Shown: positions 34,196 through 43,218 of the stretch, piece after piece
Numbering within the stretch: the stretch's first letter is position 1
How the letters are laid out: each line of letters starts with the position of its first letter
Origin: Candidatus Binatia bacterium
Lineage (GTDB): Bacteria; Desulfobacterota; Binatia; UBA12015
Direction of reading: 5' to 3'
Assembly (NCBI GenBank): GCA_036563615.1
Contig: DATCMB010000014.1
Span: forward strand, 186,001-250,000
DNA length: 64,000 bases
Notes under the pieces: model-generated
Seen by the model: only the letters and a program-made list of their open reading frames with translations
Told to the model about the DNA's origin: nothing
Database searches by the model: none
Position numbers and translations under genes: made by a program

Positions 34196-34960
34196 ATGAA
34201 CCACCGCTTCCTCACCACCGTGCTCGCTGCGAGCGCGCTGCTCGCACTCACCGTGGCGGTTCCGGCGGAAGCCGCCGTGACGCGCGTCTGGATCGCCGGC
34301 AAGACGCTCAAGGTGCGCGACATCACCAAGGGCAACCCCAACGAGGTCGACTTCACCAACGCCATCGTCCTCAAGGTGAAGCGCGACGAGCGCGCGGCGT
34401 ACATCGCCGACGACTGGGGCGAGGTCGTCGCCGGCCCCGGCTGCGTCCCGATCACCGACGGCGAGGACATCTCCGCCGGACGTCCCGAGGACCTCTACCT
34501 GCCGCAGTACACGAGCTACCAGGTCAAGTGCACCTTCACCGACCTCCGGAAGGTCGACATCAACACCGGCCCCGGTGACGACTTCGCCTACGTGCTGCTG
34601 TCGCACGTGCCGGTGAAGATCGTCGGCGGCGCCGGCGACGACGACCTCGAGTACTTCTCGTGCGAGCCGCCGCCCTACTTCTCCACCTCGAACATCAACG
34701 GCGGCCTCGGCGACGACTACCTGGTCGGCGGCCAGGGCGACGACACGATCGTCGGCCAGCGCGGCGACGACTACATCGAGGGCACCTGCGGCTCGGACAA
34801 GATCAACGCCGGCTCGGGCTGGGACGCGATCTACGCCGACGACACCAACTGGTGCGACACCGACTGCCCGCCGACCACCGACCGCATCAACTGCGGCGAC
34901 GGCGAGGACAGCGTCGACACGGACGGCGTCGACAAGATCGCGAAGAACTGCAACCCCTGA
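34196..34960 (+). CDS. Secreted RTX-type calcium-binding repeat protein (intact copy)
   Basis: This 254-residue protein has a cleavable signal peptide (residues 1-26, ending VPAEAA), a ~110-residue domain of unknown type, and then RTX-like nonapeptides GGAGDDDLE, GGLGDDYLV, GGQGDDTIV and GQRGDDYIE between residues 144 and 195, which form calcium-binding beta-roll turns. A Cys-rich C-terminus follows (TNWCDTDCPPTTDRINCGDG). There are about eight cysteines in the mature chain, fitting an exported, disulphide-bonded protein. No type I secretion genes are nearby and the signal peptide implies Sec export instead. The function is unknown. It is the only whole member of a tandem family whose other copies are broken. 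Confidence 0.85.
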   Translation: MNHRFLTTVLAASALLALTVAVPAEAAVTRVWIAGKTLKVRDITKGNPNEVDFTNAIVLKVKRDERAAYIADDWGEVVAGPGCVPITDGEDISAGRPEDLYLPQYTSYQVKCTFTDLRKVDINTGPGDDFAYVLLSHVPVKIVGGAGDDDLEYFSCEPPPYFSTSNINGGLGDDYLVGGQGDDTIVGQRGDDYIEGTCGSDKINAGSGWDAIYADDTNWCDTDCPPTTDRINCGDGEDSVDTDGVDKIAKNCNP

Positions 34961-35026
34961 CGCGCCGCGGTCGCCACGCGGCTCACCGCGCCGCGACCCG
35001 ACGAGCGCTGCGAAGGAGGGACCGAG

Positions 35027-35805
35027 AGGAACCGCGTCCGTCTCACCGCGCTCGCCGCGAGCGCGCTGCTGGTGCCCTCCGCGGTCGGTCCGGCGCACGC
35101 GTCCGCGACGCGCGTCTGGGTCGCCGGCTAGACGCTCAAGGTGCGCGACGTCACCAAGGGGAACCCCAACGAGGTCGCTTCGGCAACATCATCACCCTCA
35201 AGGTGAAGCGCGACGAGGGCGCCGCCTACATCGCCGAGGAGGCTGGCGACATCGTTCCCGGGCCCGGCTGCGTCGCGATCTCCGAGCCCGAGGACGTCTC
35301 GGCGGGTCGGCCCGAGGACCTCTACCTCCCGCAGTGGACCAGCTACCAGGTCAAGTGCACGTTCACCGACCTGTCGAAGGTCGACATCAACGCCGGTCCC
35401 GGCCACGACGTCGTCTACGTCATCCTGTCGCACGTGCTGGTCAGGCTGGTCGGTGCCGCGGGCGACGACGAGCTCGAGTACTTCTCCCGCGAGCCCCCGC
35501 CCTACTTCGCCAACGCGAGCACCAACGGCAGCCTCGGCGACGACTACATCGTCGGCGGCCAGGGCGACGACACCCTCGTCGGCCGGCGCGGCTACGACTC
35601 GATCGAGGGCACCTGCGGCGCGGACCGCATCATGGCCGGCTCGGACGGCGACGCGATCTACGCCGACGACACCAACTGGTGCGACACCGACTGCCCGCCG
35701 ACCACCGACCGCATCAACGGCGGCGCCGCGAAGGGCCGCGGCGCTAGGGGACGATCGTCAGCCGCAGACCGCCGCGACTTCACAAACCCACCGTCGTCGA
35801 GGTGA
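35027..35805 (+). pseudogene. Second RTX-type copy, triply disabled
   Basis: This stretch is homologous to the intact copy from the ribosome site onward (GCGAAGGAGGGA is shared), but the start codon has become AGG at 35027. The Lys codon of the V-A-G-K-T-L segment is a TAG stop (35129-35131). One base is missing in GAGGTCG-CTTC at about 35177, after which the frame runs through the RTX repeats (GSLGDDYIV, GGQGDDTLV, GRRGYDSIE) to D-T-N-W-C. The C-terminal tail of the intact copy is absent, and the frame drifts to a stop at 35805. Three independent lesions make a real pseudogene the likely reading. Confidence 0.88.
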
Positions 35806-35933
35806 AGCGCGACGAGGGCGTCGGCTCACGCCGCCCACGACGTGGGTGATGTCGCGAGGGTCGCCGCCGCGTTCGCATCCGACCGGCGAGGACTTTCTCC
35901 GCCGGTCGCCCCGAGACCTCGACCTCGCAGCAC
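35776..35933 (+). pseudogene. 5' remnant of a third RTX-type copy, left edge of island
   Basis: From GACTTCAC at 35776 the DNA matches the intact copy at about codons 51-104 (D-F-T-N through K-V-K-R-D-E, then the E-D-x-S-A-G-R-P-E-D-L-x-L segment), with several small gaps and substitutions. Similarity is clear to about 35933 and may continue weakly to about 35980 (CACCGACCT is still found). The part encoding the signal peptide and first domain strand is missing. The matching 3' portion is found 5.6 kb away at 41566-41764, on the far side of the restriction-modification island. Confidence 0.75.
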
Positions 35934-36311
35934 ATCGACTTTTCAAGTCGAGTCAATCAGGCATCCACCGACCTGAACCGCTACCCTGGCATGGACACCA
36001 GAGAGCACGGTCTATGACGCGAGCGCCCGCACCAACCTCCGTGGAGCCTGTTCGAGCCGGTTTTGCTCAGACCGGACGCTGACCCCCCACCTCTCGCTAC
36101 TGCGATCCATCTCAAAGGGCATCGCAAGTCCCCCGTCCGCAGCATCGGTGGCGGGCACGTGCACGCGAAAATTCAGTCATTTCACGGGACGCTGGTCTCG
36201 AGGTGTGCGCGCTGGCTAGATCAGGCCGGGCGACGGATTCCGCGGGTACACGTGGGCGTATTGCCTCACCGCCCACTGCCTCAAGGGCTTCCTGCTTTCG
36301 CGCATCCTCCG
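35934..36311. other. Island left end without a recognisable gene
   Basis: No convincing coding sequence was found here. A perfect 7-base inverted repeat TCGACTT-TTC-AAGTCGA lies at 35935-35951, right at the border with the RTX remnant. Short open frames exist in several phases but share nothing recognisable with a known family. The hsdM reading frame becomes recognisable only from about 36312, so everything upstream of it in the original operon has been deleted or rearranged. Confidence 0.5.
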
Positions 36312-36596
36312 AATTCGCGATACCGCCCCCACGCCTGGCGCGGCGACAAGGACGCCGGCGAGTACAAGGACATCCCTGGCTTCTGCAAAAGCGCCACGCT
36401 CGAGGGAGATCCGCAAGCACGGCTACGTGCTCACGCCCGGCCGCTATGTCGGCGCGAAATGCAGGAGGACGACGGGGAGCCATTCGAGGAGAAGATGAAG
36501 CGCCTCGTCGTACAGCTACGAGAGCAGCAGGCTGAGGCCGCGAGGCTGGATGCCATGATTGCCGCCAATCTGAAGGAGCTGGGATATGGCGGGTGA
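36312..36596 (+). pseudogene. hsdM: 3' fragment of type I methyltransferase hsdM
   Basis: Only the last ~90 codons remain: [20 protein letters not shown], then frame changes (an extra G near 36404, compensated near 36455), and the C-terminal coiled-coil ending ([20 protein letters not shown], then [10 protein letters not shown]). Reading across the frameshift recovers [17 protein letters not shown], the family's C-terminal block. The N-terminal bulk with the SAM-binding and NPPF catalytic motifs is absent, so no methylation activity is possible. The stop overlaps the start of hsdS by 11 bases, the usual coupling of these genes. Confidence 0.85.
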
Positions 36597-37820
36597 GTGG
36601 CGCGTGTGCACTCGGCGAAGAAATTGAGCTGAAGCGCGGCTACGATCTTCCCCAACAAGCCCGTCGGCACGGCACGGTGCCTATCGTCTCGTCCTCTGGT
36701 GTAACCAATTATCACGACGAGGCAATGGTCAAGGGGCCGGGAGTCGTCACTGACCGATATGGAACGCTCGGCCAAGTCTTCTACATTCCCCAGGATTTCT
36801 GGCCATTAAAACACCACGCTCTACGTACGTGACTTCAGAGGCAATGACCCGCGTTTCATTAGCTACTTCCTCCGCGCCTTAGATTTCTCTGCATATTCCG
36901 ATAAGGCGGCGGTTCCAGGACTGAATCACAATCACCTTCATCAAGCCCGCGTTTTCGTTCGAACCGACCTTAACGAACAACGCGCCATCGCCCACATCCT
37001 TGGCACGCTGGACGACAAGATCGAACTGAACCGGCGAATAAGCGAGACGCTGGAGGCGATGGCACGGGCGCTGTTCAAGTCCTGGTTCGTGGACTTCGAC
37101 CCCGTCCGCGCGAAGGCCGAAGGCCACGATCCCGGTCTCCCCAAACACATCGCCGACCTCTTCCGTGACTCCTTCGAGGACTCGGAACTTGGAGAGATTC
37201 CGAAGGGATGGGGGGTTGGAACGTTCGGAGATGTCGTCGAGCGTCTTCGTGAGAACGAGAATCCGGCAGATTCCCCCAACCTCATCTTCCGTCATTTCAG
37301 CATCCCCGCTTTCGACCACGGTCAATCGTCGGCAACGGAACCCGGAGCAGCCATCAAGAGTCAGAAGACCCGTGTTCCACCGGGCACCATCCTGCTCTCG
37401 AAGCTCAATCCGGAAATAGAGCGCGTCTGGCTCCTGGAGGTTGGACCGAGCGAACGAGCCGTTTGCTCTACCGAGTTCGTTGTGTTCGCGCCTCGCTCGC
37501 CCTTCGGCCGCACGTATGCGTACTGTCTGATGAGATCGCGCGGCTTTCGCCGAGAGCTGGAAGGTCTAGTTACTGGAACATCCAAGAGTCACCAGCGAAT
37601 GCAGCCCGAGGCAATCCTGCGACTCGCCACACTCAATCCACCTCGTACGGTTATTGGCGCCTTTGAACGCCTCACAAAGCCGCTCATTGACCGCACACAT
37701 GAGTGCCGGCAGGAGGCTCGAATGCTCGGCGCTCTACGCGATGCGTTACTACCCAAGCTCGTGTCCGGCACGCTTCGAGTTCGAGACGCAGAAGAATTCT
37801 TGGAAAGGGTCGAAACATGA
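36586..37820 (+). pseudogene. hsdS: Type I specificity subunit hsdS, frameshifted
   Basis: Two target-recognition domains separated by conserved helices are recognisable. The first begins LGEEIELKRGYDLPQQ and includes the conserved PIVSSSGVTNYHDEAM; the spacer has KIELNRRISETLEAMARALF and KSWFVDFDPVRAKAEG; the second begins LGEIPKGWGVGTFGDVVERL. Two lesions break it: a frame change within the first dozen codons (after the MAGEWRVC start at 36586) and one extra A in the run at 36808-36811, which otherwise would read WPLNTTLYV. Everything from 36812 to the stop at 37820 is one open frame. Specificity cannot be predicted. Confidence 0.85.
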
Positions 37821-38680
37821 CGACAGCGAAGGGATTCTCCGCCCGCATCTTCATCCCCTCCGGAGAACCTGAAGGACTGCGGATCGTCGAGAAGTCCAAC
37901 TGGACCGGACAGGGACTGGTGTTCCCCCGCGCGCAGTACGCGGGGGCGCGCAAGCGACCAGAACTCGGCCGCACTGGCGTCTACATTCTCTGGGGACCCG
38001 GTGAGTCCGGGCAGTTGCCTCGCGTCTATGTGGGTGAAGGCGACGTCGTGCAGTCGCGCCTGGATCAGCATGCCCGACAGAAGGACTTCTGGACCCACGC
38101 CGCGGTGTTCACAAGCAAGGATCAGAATCTGAACAAGGCACACGTCCAGTACCTCGAAGCGCGGTTGGTCGAGCTTGCGGCAGAAGCGAAGCGCGCGGAG
38201 CTTGACAATGGGAACGTGCCGCAGCGACCGGCCTTGTCCGAGGCGGATGCCGCTGATGCAGAAGGATTCCTTGAAGACCTACTGCTGTGTCTGCCCATCG
38301 TGGGCATCAACCTGTTCGAGAAGGCCAGAGCAGGCGCCACGTATTCTCGGGAGCTGTTCCTCAAGGCGAAGGGGATCGAGGCACGCGGCGTCGATGGCAG
38401 CGAGGGCTTCGTGGTGCGCGCCGGATCCCGCGCGGTCAAGACTGAGGTTCCTTCCTGTCATGCCTACATGGTGGCACTCCGAAGGTCGCTGCTCGAGCAA
38501 GGCGTATTCGCACTCGAGGGCGACGCCTACAGGCTGACGCAGGACTACACGTTCAATTCACCGTCGACCGCCGCAGGGGTGCTGCTCGGACGATCGGCCA
38601 ATGGCCGCGTCGAATGGAAGGATGCCGGCGGCCGCACGCTCAAGGAGATCCAGGAAGCAGAAACGGCCGACCTCGCTTGA
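37817..38680 (+). CDS. GIY-YIG nuclease family protein with DUF4357
   Basis: This 287-residue protein has an N-terminal GIY-YIG-type module: GVYILWGPG at about 54-62, VYVGEGDVVQSRLDQH at about 70-85 with the catalytic Tyr/Arg positions, and a helix with Glu (QYLEARLVELA). A C-terminal DUF4357 segment follows (NSPSTAAGVLLGRSANGRVE, then TLKEIQ). Such proteins are common accessory genes inside type I restriction-modification operons; their role there is not firmly established. The ATG overlaps the hsdS stop (ATGA), the original operon coupling. Unlike hsdM, hsdS and hsdR around it, the frame is intact, suggesting it is still maintained or decayed less. Confidence 0.85.
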   Translation: MTTAKGFSARIFIPSGEPEGLRIVEKSNWTGQGLVFPRAQYAGARKRPELGRTGVYILWGPGESGQLPRVYVGEGDVVQSRLDQHARQKDFWTHAAVFTSKDQNLNKAHVQYLEARLVELAAEAKRAELDNGNVPQRPALSEADAADAEGFLEDLLLCLPIVGINLFEKARAGATYSRELFLKAKGIEARGVDGSEGFVVRAGSRAVKTEVPSCHAYMVALRRSLLEQGVFALEGDAYRLTQDYTFNSPSTAAGVLLGRSANGRVEWKDAGGRTLKEIQEAETADLA

Positions 38681-38690
38681 CCACGCTCAT

Positions 38691-38725
38691 TGCCCTGAGT
38701 AAAATTGCTCAGGGCATTGAGTAAT
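38691..38725. promoter_or_regulatory. Nested palindromes upstream of the ATPase gene
   Basis: A perfect 9-base inverted repeat TGCCCTGAG (38691-38699)/CTCAGGGCA (38708-38716) flanks TAAAATTG. Inside it TGAGTAA and TTGCTCA form a second near-palindrome, and TGAGTAA recurs at about 38718. The AT-rich block lies in the 50 bases between the GIY-YIG stop and the ATPase ATG at 38731. It looks like an operator overlapping a promoter, or a terminator hairpin for the preceding gene. It would give the ATPase its own expression independent of the decayed operon. Confidence 0.5.
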
Positions 38726-38730
38726 TTGTA

Positions 38731-39912
38731 ATGGCGTATCAGCGCCCCCAGGCTTCCGTCCTCGCCCGCCGGCTGGCGGAGCGGCGGCGTTTCATCCAGG
38801 TGGTGGCGGGGCCGCGCCAGGTGGGAAAGACCACGCTGGCACAGCAGGTGGTCGAGCAGGCCGGCATGCCGGCGCATTTTGTCAGCGCCGACGAGCCGAC
38901 GCTGCGCGGGGCCGAGTGGATCGCCCAGCAGTGGGATGCGGGGCGGCTGCTCGGGGACGGCGCCGTGCTCGTGCTCGACGAGGTGCAGAAGATCCCCGGC
39001 TGGTCCGAGACGGTGAAGCGCCTGTGGGACGAGGACACCCGCAGGCGGCGGGCGCTGAAGGTCGTGCTGCTCGGCTCGGCGCCGCTGCTGATCCAGCGCG
39101 GCCTGTCCGAGAGCCTCGCAGGGCGATTCGAAATTCTCTACCTGCCACACTGGTCGGCGCAGGAGATGCAGCAGGCCTTCGGCTGGCCAGTCGAGAAGAG
39201 CATGTTCTACGGCGGTTACCCCGGCGCGGCGCCGCTCGTGGACGAGCCCGCGCGATGGGTGCGCTATGTGCGCGACGCGCTGATCGAGACCACCATCGCC
39301 CGCGACGTGCTGCTGCTCACCCGCGTGGACAAGCCGGCGCTGCTGCGGCGGCTGTTCGAGCTGGGGTGCCGCTACTCGGGACAGGTCCTTTCGTACACCA
39401 AGATGCTCGGCCAGCTCCAGGAAGCGGGGAACACCACCACGCTGGCGCATTACCTCGACCTGCTGGCTGGCGCAGGCATGCTCGTCGGCCTCCCCAAGTT
39501 CGCGGGGCAAGCGGTGCGCAGCCGCGCGTCGAGCCCGAAGCTGCAGGTGCTCAATACCGCGCTGTTCTCGGCGCTGGGCGACTACACCTTCGATGAGGCA
39601 CGTGCCGACCGCGAGTACTGGGGCAGGCTGACGGAATCCGCGGTAGGTGCGCATCTCGCCAACGCCGCAATGGCCGGTGAATGCAACCTCTTCTATTGGC
39701 GCGACCGCAATCGCGAAGTGGATTTCGTCGTGCGCGCCGGCCGCCGGCTGACCGCCATCGAGGTCAAGAGCGGTCGCTCCACCGACACCCTGCCCGGGAT
39801 GGATGCCTTCGCCGCGGCCTTCAAACCTCAGCGCAAGCTGCTGGTTGGCGGCGACGGCATTCCGATCGAGGAGTTCCTGATGCACCCGGTGAGCCACTGG
39901 ATCGGCCCATGA
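38731..39912 (+). CDS. AAA-type ATPase with DUF4143 C-terminus
   Basis: This 393-residue protein has an N-terminal P-loop ATPase: Walker [13 protein letters not shown] at about residues 26-37, Walker [12 protein letters not shown] near 80, and sensor-1-like [11 protein letters not shown]. The C-terminal DUF4143 region ends in a PD-(D/E)xK-like core ([20 protein letters not shown]), which has the D-x(n)-E-x-K pattern. This fold family is widespread as solitary genes and as cargo in defence loci; its action is poorly defined. The frame is intact. Its stop overlaps the ATG that opens the hsdR fragment (ATGA). A nested palindrome lies immediately upstream. Confidence 0.87.
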   Translation: MAYQRPQASVLARRLAERRRFIQVVAGPRQVGKTTLAQQVVEQAGMPAHFVSADEPTLRGAEWIAQQWDAGRLLGDGAVLVLDEVQKIPGWSETVKRLWDEDTRRRRALKVVLLGSAPLLIQRGLSESLAGRFEILYLPHWSAQEMQQAFGWPVEKSMFYGGYPGAAPLVDEPARWVRYVRDALIETTIARDVLLLTRVDKPALLRRLFELGCRYSGQVLSYTKMLGQLQEAGNTTTLAHYLDLLAGAGMLVGLPKFAGQAVRSRASSPKLQVLNTALFSALGDYTFDEARADREYWGRLTESAVGAHLANAAMAGECNLFYWRDRNREVDFVVRAGRRLTAIEVKSGRSTDTLPGMDAFAAAFKPQRKLLVGGDGIPIEEFLMHPVSHWIGP

Positions 39913-41491
39913 GGCAGCAGCTGGAGACCTATCAGGCGCAGATTCCCGCTCTGTTCACGACGAACGCGGTGCTCGTCGTCTCGGACGGCGTGGAAGCGCG
40001 CATCGGCACGCTCGGTGCCGGCAAGGAGTGGTTCAAGCCCTGGCGCACTCTCCGGCGAAGTCGATGCGCCGGCGACGGTTTCGCAGCTCGAGGTGTTGCT
40101 CAATGGCGTTTTCGAGCGGCGCCGTTTTCTCGACCTTCTGCGTTATTTCATTGTCTTCGAGGACGAGGGCGGCGGCAAGCTCGTCAAGAAGATGGCCGGC
40201 TATCACCAGTTCCACGCCGTCAATGCTGCGGTGGAAGAAACGCTGCGCGCAGCGGCTCTCGCCGAGTGGCACGTCGCGGACGCATCGGGACGGTACGGGA
40301 GAGGGCGCAAGCCGGGCGGTGAACCTGGCGATCGACGCGTGGGCGTCGTCTGGCACGCGCAGGGCTCGGGCAAGAGCCTCACGATGGCCTTCTACGCGGG
40401 ACGCGTGATCCTGCACCCGGCGATGAAGAACCCGACCATCGTCGTGATCACCGACCGCAACGACCTCGACGATCAGCTCTTCGGCACCTTCGCCCGCTGC
40501 CACGACCTGGTGCGCCAGCTGCCGGTGCAAGCCAAGGACCGCGCCGACCTACGTGAGAAACTGAAAGTCGCCTCCGGCGGCGTGGTCTTCACCACCATTC
40601 AGAAGTTCCTGCCGGAAACGCGGCGACCGCCACCCCGTGCTCTCGGAACGGCGCAATATCGTCGTCATCGCCGACGAGGCGCATCGAAGTCAGTACGACT
40701 TCATCGACGGCTTCGCTCGTCATATGCGCGATGCGCTACCGAACGCATCGTTCGTCGGCTTCACCGGCACGCCGATCGAGAAGACTGACGCCAACACGCG
40801 CGCGGTCTTCAGCGACTACATCAGCATCTACGACATCCAGCGCGCGGTGGACGACGGCGCTACGGTGCCGATCTACTACGAAAGCCGCCTCGCGAAGCTC
40901 GAACTTTCGGAGACGGAACGCCCGAAGATCGATGCGCAGTTCGAGGAAGTCACCGAGGGCGAGGAAGTCGAGCGCAAGGAGCAGCTGAAGAGAAGGTGGG
41001 CACAGCTCGAGGCCCTGGTCGGCAGCGAGAAGCGACTAAAGCTCATCGCCCGTGACCTCGTGGAGCTACGAGAGGCGTTGCGAGGCGATGGAGGGCAAGG
41101 CCATGGTGGTGGTGATGAGCCGCCGCATCGCCGTCTCGCTCTACCGCGAGCTGATCGCGCTGCGCCCGGAATGGCATGGCGAATCCGATGAAGAAGGCGC
41201 GCTCAAGGTCGTCATGACCGGTTCAGGGTCCGACCCCAAGGAGTGGCAGCCACACATCCGCAACAAGACGACGAAACGCTGAAAACCATCGCGCGCGAGC
41301 TCGCCGCTACGGTCAAGAAGAACGTCACCATCGACTGGACGATCCGCGAGAGCGTGCGGGCGCAATTGCGGGTCTACGTGAGGCGACTCCTGCGCAAGTA
41401 CGGGTATCCTCCGGACAAGCAGGAGAAAGCGACACAAACGGTTCTTCAGCAAGCAGAAGTGCTTTCAAGCGCCTGGGCCGAGGCAGCGTGA
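39909..41491 (+). pseudogene. hsdR: Type I restriction subunit hsdR, truncated and multiply frameshifted
   Basis: Five pieces in alternating frames are recognisable: [20 protein letters not shown], then [20 protein letters not shown] with the Walker A WHAQGSGKSLTM, the DEAH segment [20 protein letters not shown] with [17 protein letters not shown], then [20 protein letters not shown], and the C-terminal [20 protein letters not shown]. Frame breaks fall near 40055, 40622, 41065 and 41270, the last with a deletion of helicase and linker sequence. The N-terminal nuclease domain, about the first quarter of a normal HsdR, is missing; the remnant begins directly at the ATPase stop. It cannot produce an active translocase or nuclease. 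Confidence 0.88.
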
Positions 41492-41565
41492 AGATGTCGT
41501 AGCCCAATGCCGTAAGCAAGGTAGCTGCCCTGAGATCAGGCGGTTGACTGCGAGGACGCGCTCAT
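41492..41565. other. Right edge of the island
   Basis: These 74 bases follow the hsdR stop and precede the RTX-type 3' remnant. No gene, clear terminator or integrase site is visible. ATCAGGC near 41536 also occurs near the left border, too short to call a target-site duplication. Confidence 0.4.
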
Positions 41566-41764
41566 GGAGCGCGCGGCCTCGACTCCGAGAGAAAGTACGG
41601 CGCGGACCGCATCATCGGCTGCTCGACCCGCCACTCGACCTACGCCGACGGCACCAACTGGTGCGACACCGACTGCCCAGCCGATCACCGACCGCATCGG
41701 CTGCCGTGACGGGCCAGGGCAGCGCGACGACGGCGTCAGCGCGATCGCGTCGACTGCTCCCTGA
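41566..41764 (+). pseudogene. 3' remnant of a split RTX-type copy, right flank of island
   Basis: The DNA matches the end of the upstream RTX-type copies: GGCGCGGACCGCATCAT, then TACGCCGACGGCACCAACTG and GTGCGACACCGACTGCCC (encoding the T-N-W-C-D-T-D-C-P block). Beyond it the GGCGTC...GATCGCG...ACTGC...CCCTGA ending of the intact copy is preserved to the stop at 41764. Small insertions and substitutions break the frame. It corresponds to codons ~188-254, while the left remnant at 35776 covers codons ~51-104, so the two look like the separated ends of one gene with three of the four calcium-binding repeats lost between them. Confidence 0.78.
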
Positions 41765-41817
41765 GTTCCGACTTCACCCCGCAGCCCAACGCACCCCACT
41801 CTGCTAAACCCCGCCGC

Positions 41818-43218
41818 GTGACGAGGCCCCCCGAGCGCCCCTCGCCCGCGCCACCGACCGCGCCGCCGCACGACGACCGCCACCCGCACGACCGCCTCGA
41901 GCGCACGCTGTCGCTCACTGACGCGACGCTGCTCGTGGTGTCTTCGGTGATCGGCGTCGGCATCTTCCTCACCCCGGGCGTCGTCGCGTCGAGCTTGCCG
42001 GATCCGAGCCTCTTCCTCCTCGCCTGGGCGCTCGGCGGGCTGCTGTCGCTCGCCGGCGCGCTCGCCAACGCGGAGCTCGGCGCGATGTACCCGCACGCGG
42101 GCGGCGACTACGTCTACCTGCGCGAGGCGTACCACCCGGCGGCGGGCTTTCTCGTCGGCTGGCTCTCGTTCTTCGTCATCTACGCGGGCACGGTGGCGAC
42201 GCTGGCGATCGGCTTCGCGGAAGGGCTGGGGCCGTTCGTCGACCTGGGCAGGGGCGGCAAGGTCGCGGTCGCGGTGGCGCTGACCGTTGTCACGTCGTGG
42301 GTGAACTACGTCGGCGTGCGTCCGGGGGCGCTGGTCAACAACCTGAGCGCCGCGCTCAAGGTCGCGACGCTCGCGGGGCTCGGCGTCGTGGGCTGGCTGT
42401 TCACGCCGCACGTGGCACCGGGCGCGGGCACGGAGAGCTTCGCACCCGGCGACGCGACGCTCGCGGGCTTCGGGCTCGCGATGTCGCCGGTGCTGTTCAG
42501 CTATCTCGGCTGGAACGCGTCGGTGTTCGTCGCGAGCGAGATCCGCGAGCCGCAGCGCAACCTGCCGCGCTCGCTGTTCCTGGGTCTCGGCGTCTGCACC
42601 GCGCTCTACCTGCTGCTCAACGCGCTCTACCTGCACGCGCTGCCGATGGAGGTCTTCGCGGGCGAGCCGCGCGCGGGCGAGGCGGCGGCGATCGCGCTCT
42701 TCGGCCCGCTCGGCGGCACGGTGGTCGCGGGGCTGATCCTGCTTTCGATCCTGGGCTGCTTGAACGCGACCATCCTGGTCGGGCCGCGCATCGCGTACGC
42801 GATGGCGCTCGACGGCCTCTTCTTCGCGGGCTCCGAGCGGGTGCACGAGCGCTTCCGCACGCCGCACGTGGCGATCGTCGCGCAGGCGGTGACCGCGATC
42901 GCGCTGATCCTCGTCCTGCAGGGCTTCCCGAACGTCCTCAACTACACGACCTTCGCGATCGTGCTGGCGACGATCGCCGACACGAGCGCGCTCTACGCGC
43001 TGCGCTGGAGCCGTCCGACGGCGCAGCGTCCGTACCGCGCGTGGGGCTACCCGGTGGTGCCTGCGCTCTACCTGGTCGCGAACGTCGCGATCGCGGTCGC
43101 GATGCTGCTCGGACGTCCGCTCGAGTGCGCGGTGGCGCTGCTGGTCGCGGCTAGCGGTCTGCCGTTTCTCGCCGTCTTCGCGCGGCGCGGGGCGTTGGGT
43201 CGGCGGCGAGCGCGCTGA
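41818..43218 (+). CDS. APC-family amino-acid permease
   Basis: This 466-residue protein has about twelve to thirteen membrane helices and the APC-superfamily helix-1 motif VVSSVIGVGIFLTPGVVA with the unwound G-x-G-I-F substrate site. ELGAMYPHAGGDYVYLREAY and NASVFVASEIREPQRNLPRS are further conserved family segments. It imports or exchanges an amino acid; substrate unknown. The N-terminal ~30 residues are Pro/His-rich. The start is a GTG. The end overlaps the convergent thioesterase gene by 68 bases, an unusually long tail overlap. Confidence 0.92.
   Translation: MTRPPERPSPAPPTAPPHDDRHPHDRLERTLSLTDATLLVVSSVIGVGIFLTPGVVASSLPDPSLFLLAWALGGLLSLAGALANAELGAMYPHAGGDYVYLREAYHPAAGFLVGWLSFFVIYAGTVATLAIGFAEGLGPFVDLGRGGKVAVAVALTVVTSWVNYVGVRPGALVNNLSAALKVATLAGLGVVGWLFTPHVAPGAGTESFAPGDATLAGFGLAMSPVLFSYLGWNASVFVASEIREPQRNLPRSLFLGLGVCTALYLLLNALYLHALPMEVFAGEPRAGEAAAIALFGPLGGTVVAGLILLSILGCLNATILVGPRIAYAMALDGLFFAGSERVHERFRTPHVAIVAQAVTAIALILVLQGFPNVLNYTTFAIVLATIADTSALYALRWSRPTAQRPYRAWGYPVVPALYLVANVAIAVAMLLGRPLECAVALLVAASGLPFLAVFARRGALGRRRAR

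Larger units (their letters stand above)
35934..41565. mobile_element. Acquired restriction-modification island splitting an RTX-type gene
   Basis: This ~5.6 kb block is visibly more AT-rich and uses different codons from its surroundings. In order it holds an hsdM 3' end, hsdS, a GIY-YIG/DUF4357 gene, an AAA/DUF4143 ATPase and hsdR, all on the plus strand. Both borders fall inside remnants of the same RTX-type gene. I found no integrase, transposase, convincing terminal repeat or target-site duplication; only ATCAGGC is shared near both ends. The mechanism of arrival is unknown, and part of the target (about 80 codons) was lost. Border positions are approximate. Confidence 0.65.

Noticed and set aside
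35935..35951. Short TCGACTT/AAGTCGA inverted repeat as an integrase attachment site
   Set aside because: No matching site on the right side and no integrase gene; it may just be a chance palindrome at the border.
36063..36311. Protein-coding gene upstream of the hsdM fragment
   Set aside because: The frame is open but shows no HsdM motif and changes character abruptly at about 36312; it is more likely rearranged DNA.
35934..41565. Target-site duplication flanking the island
   Set aside because: Only the heptamer ATCAGGC was found near both ends, which is likely by chance, and it is not at the exact borders.
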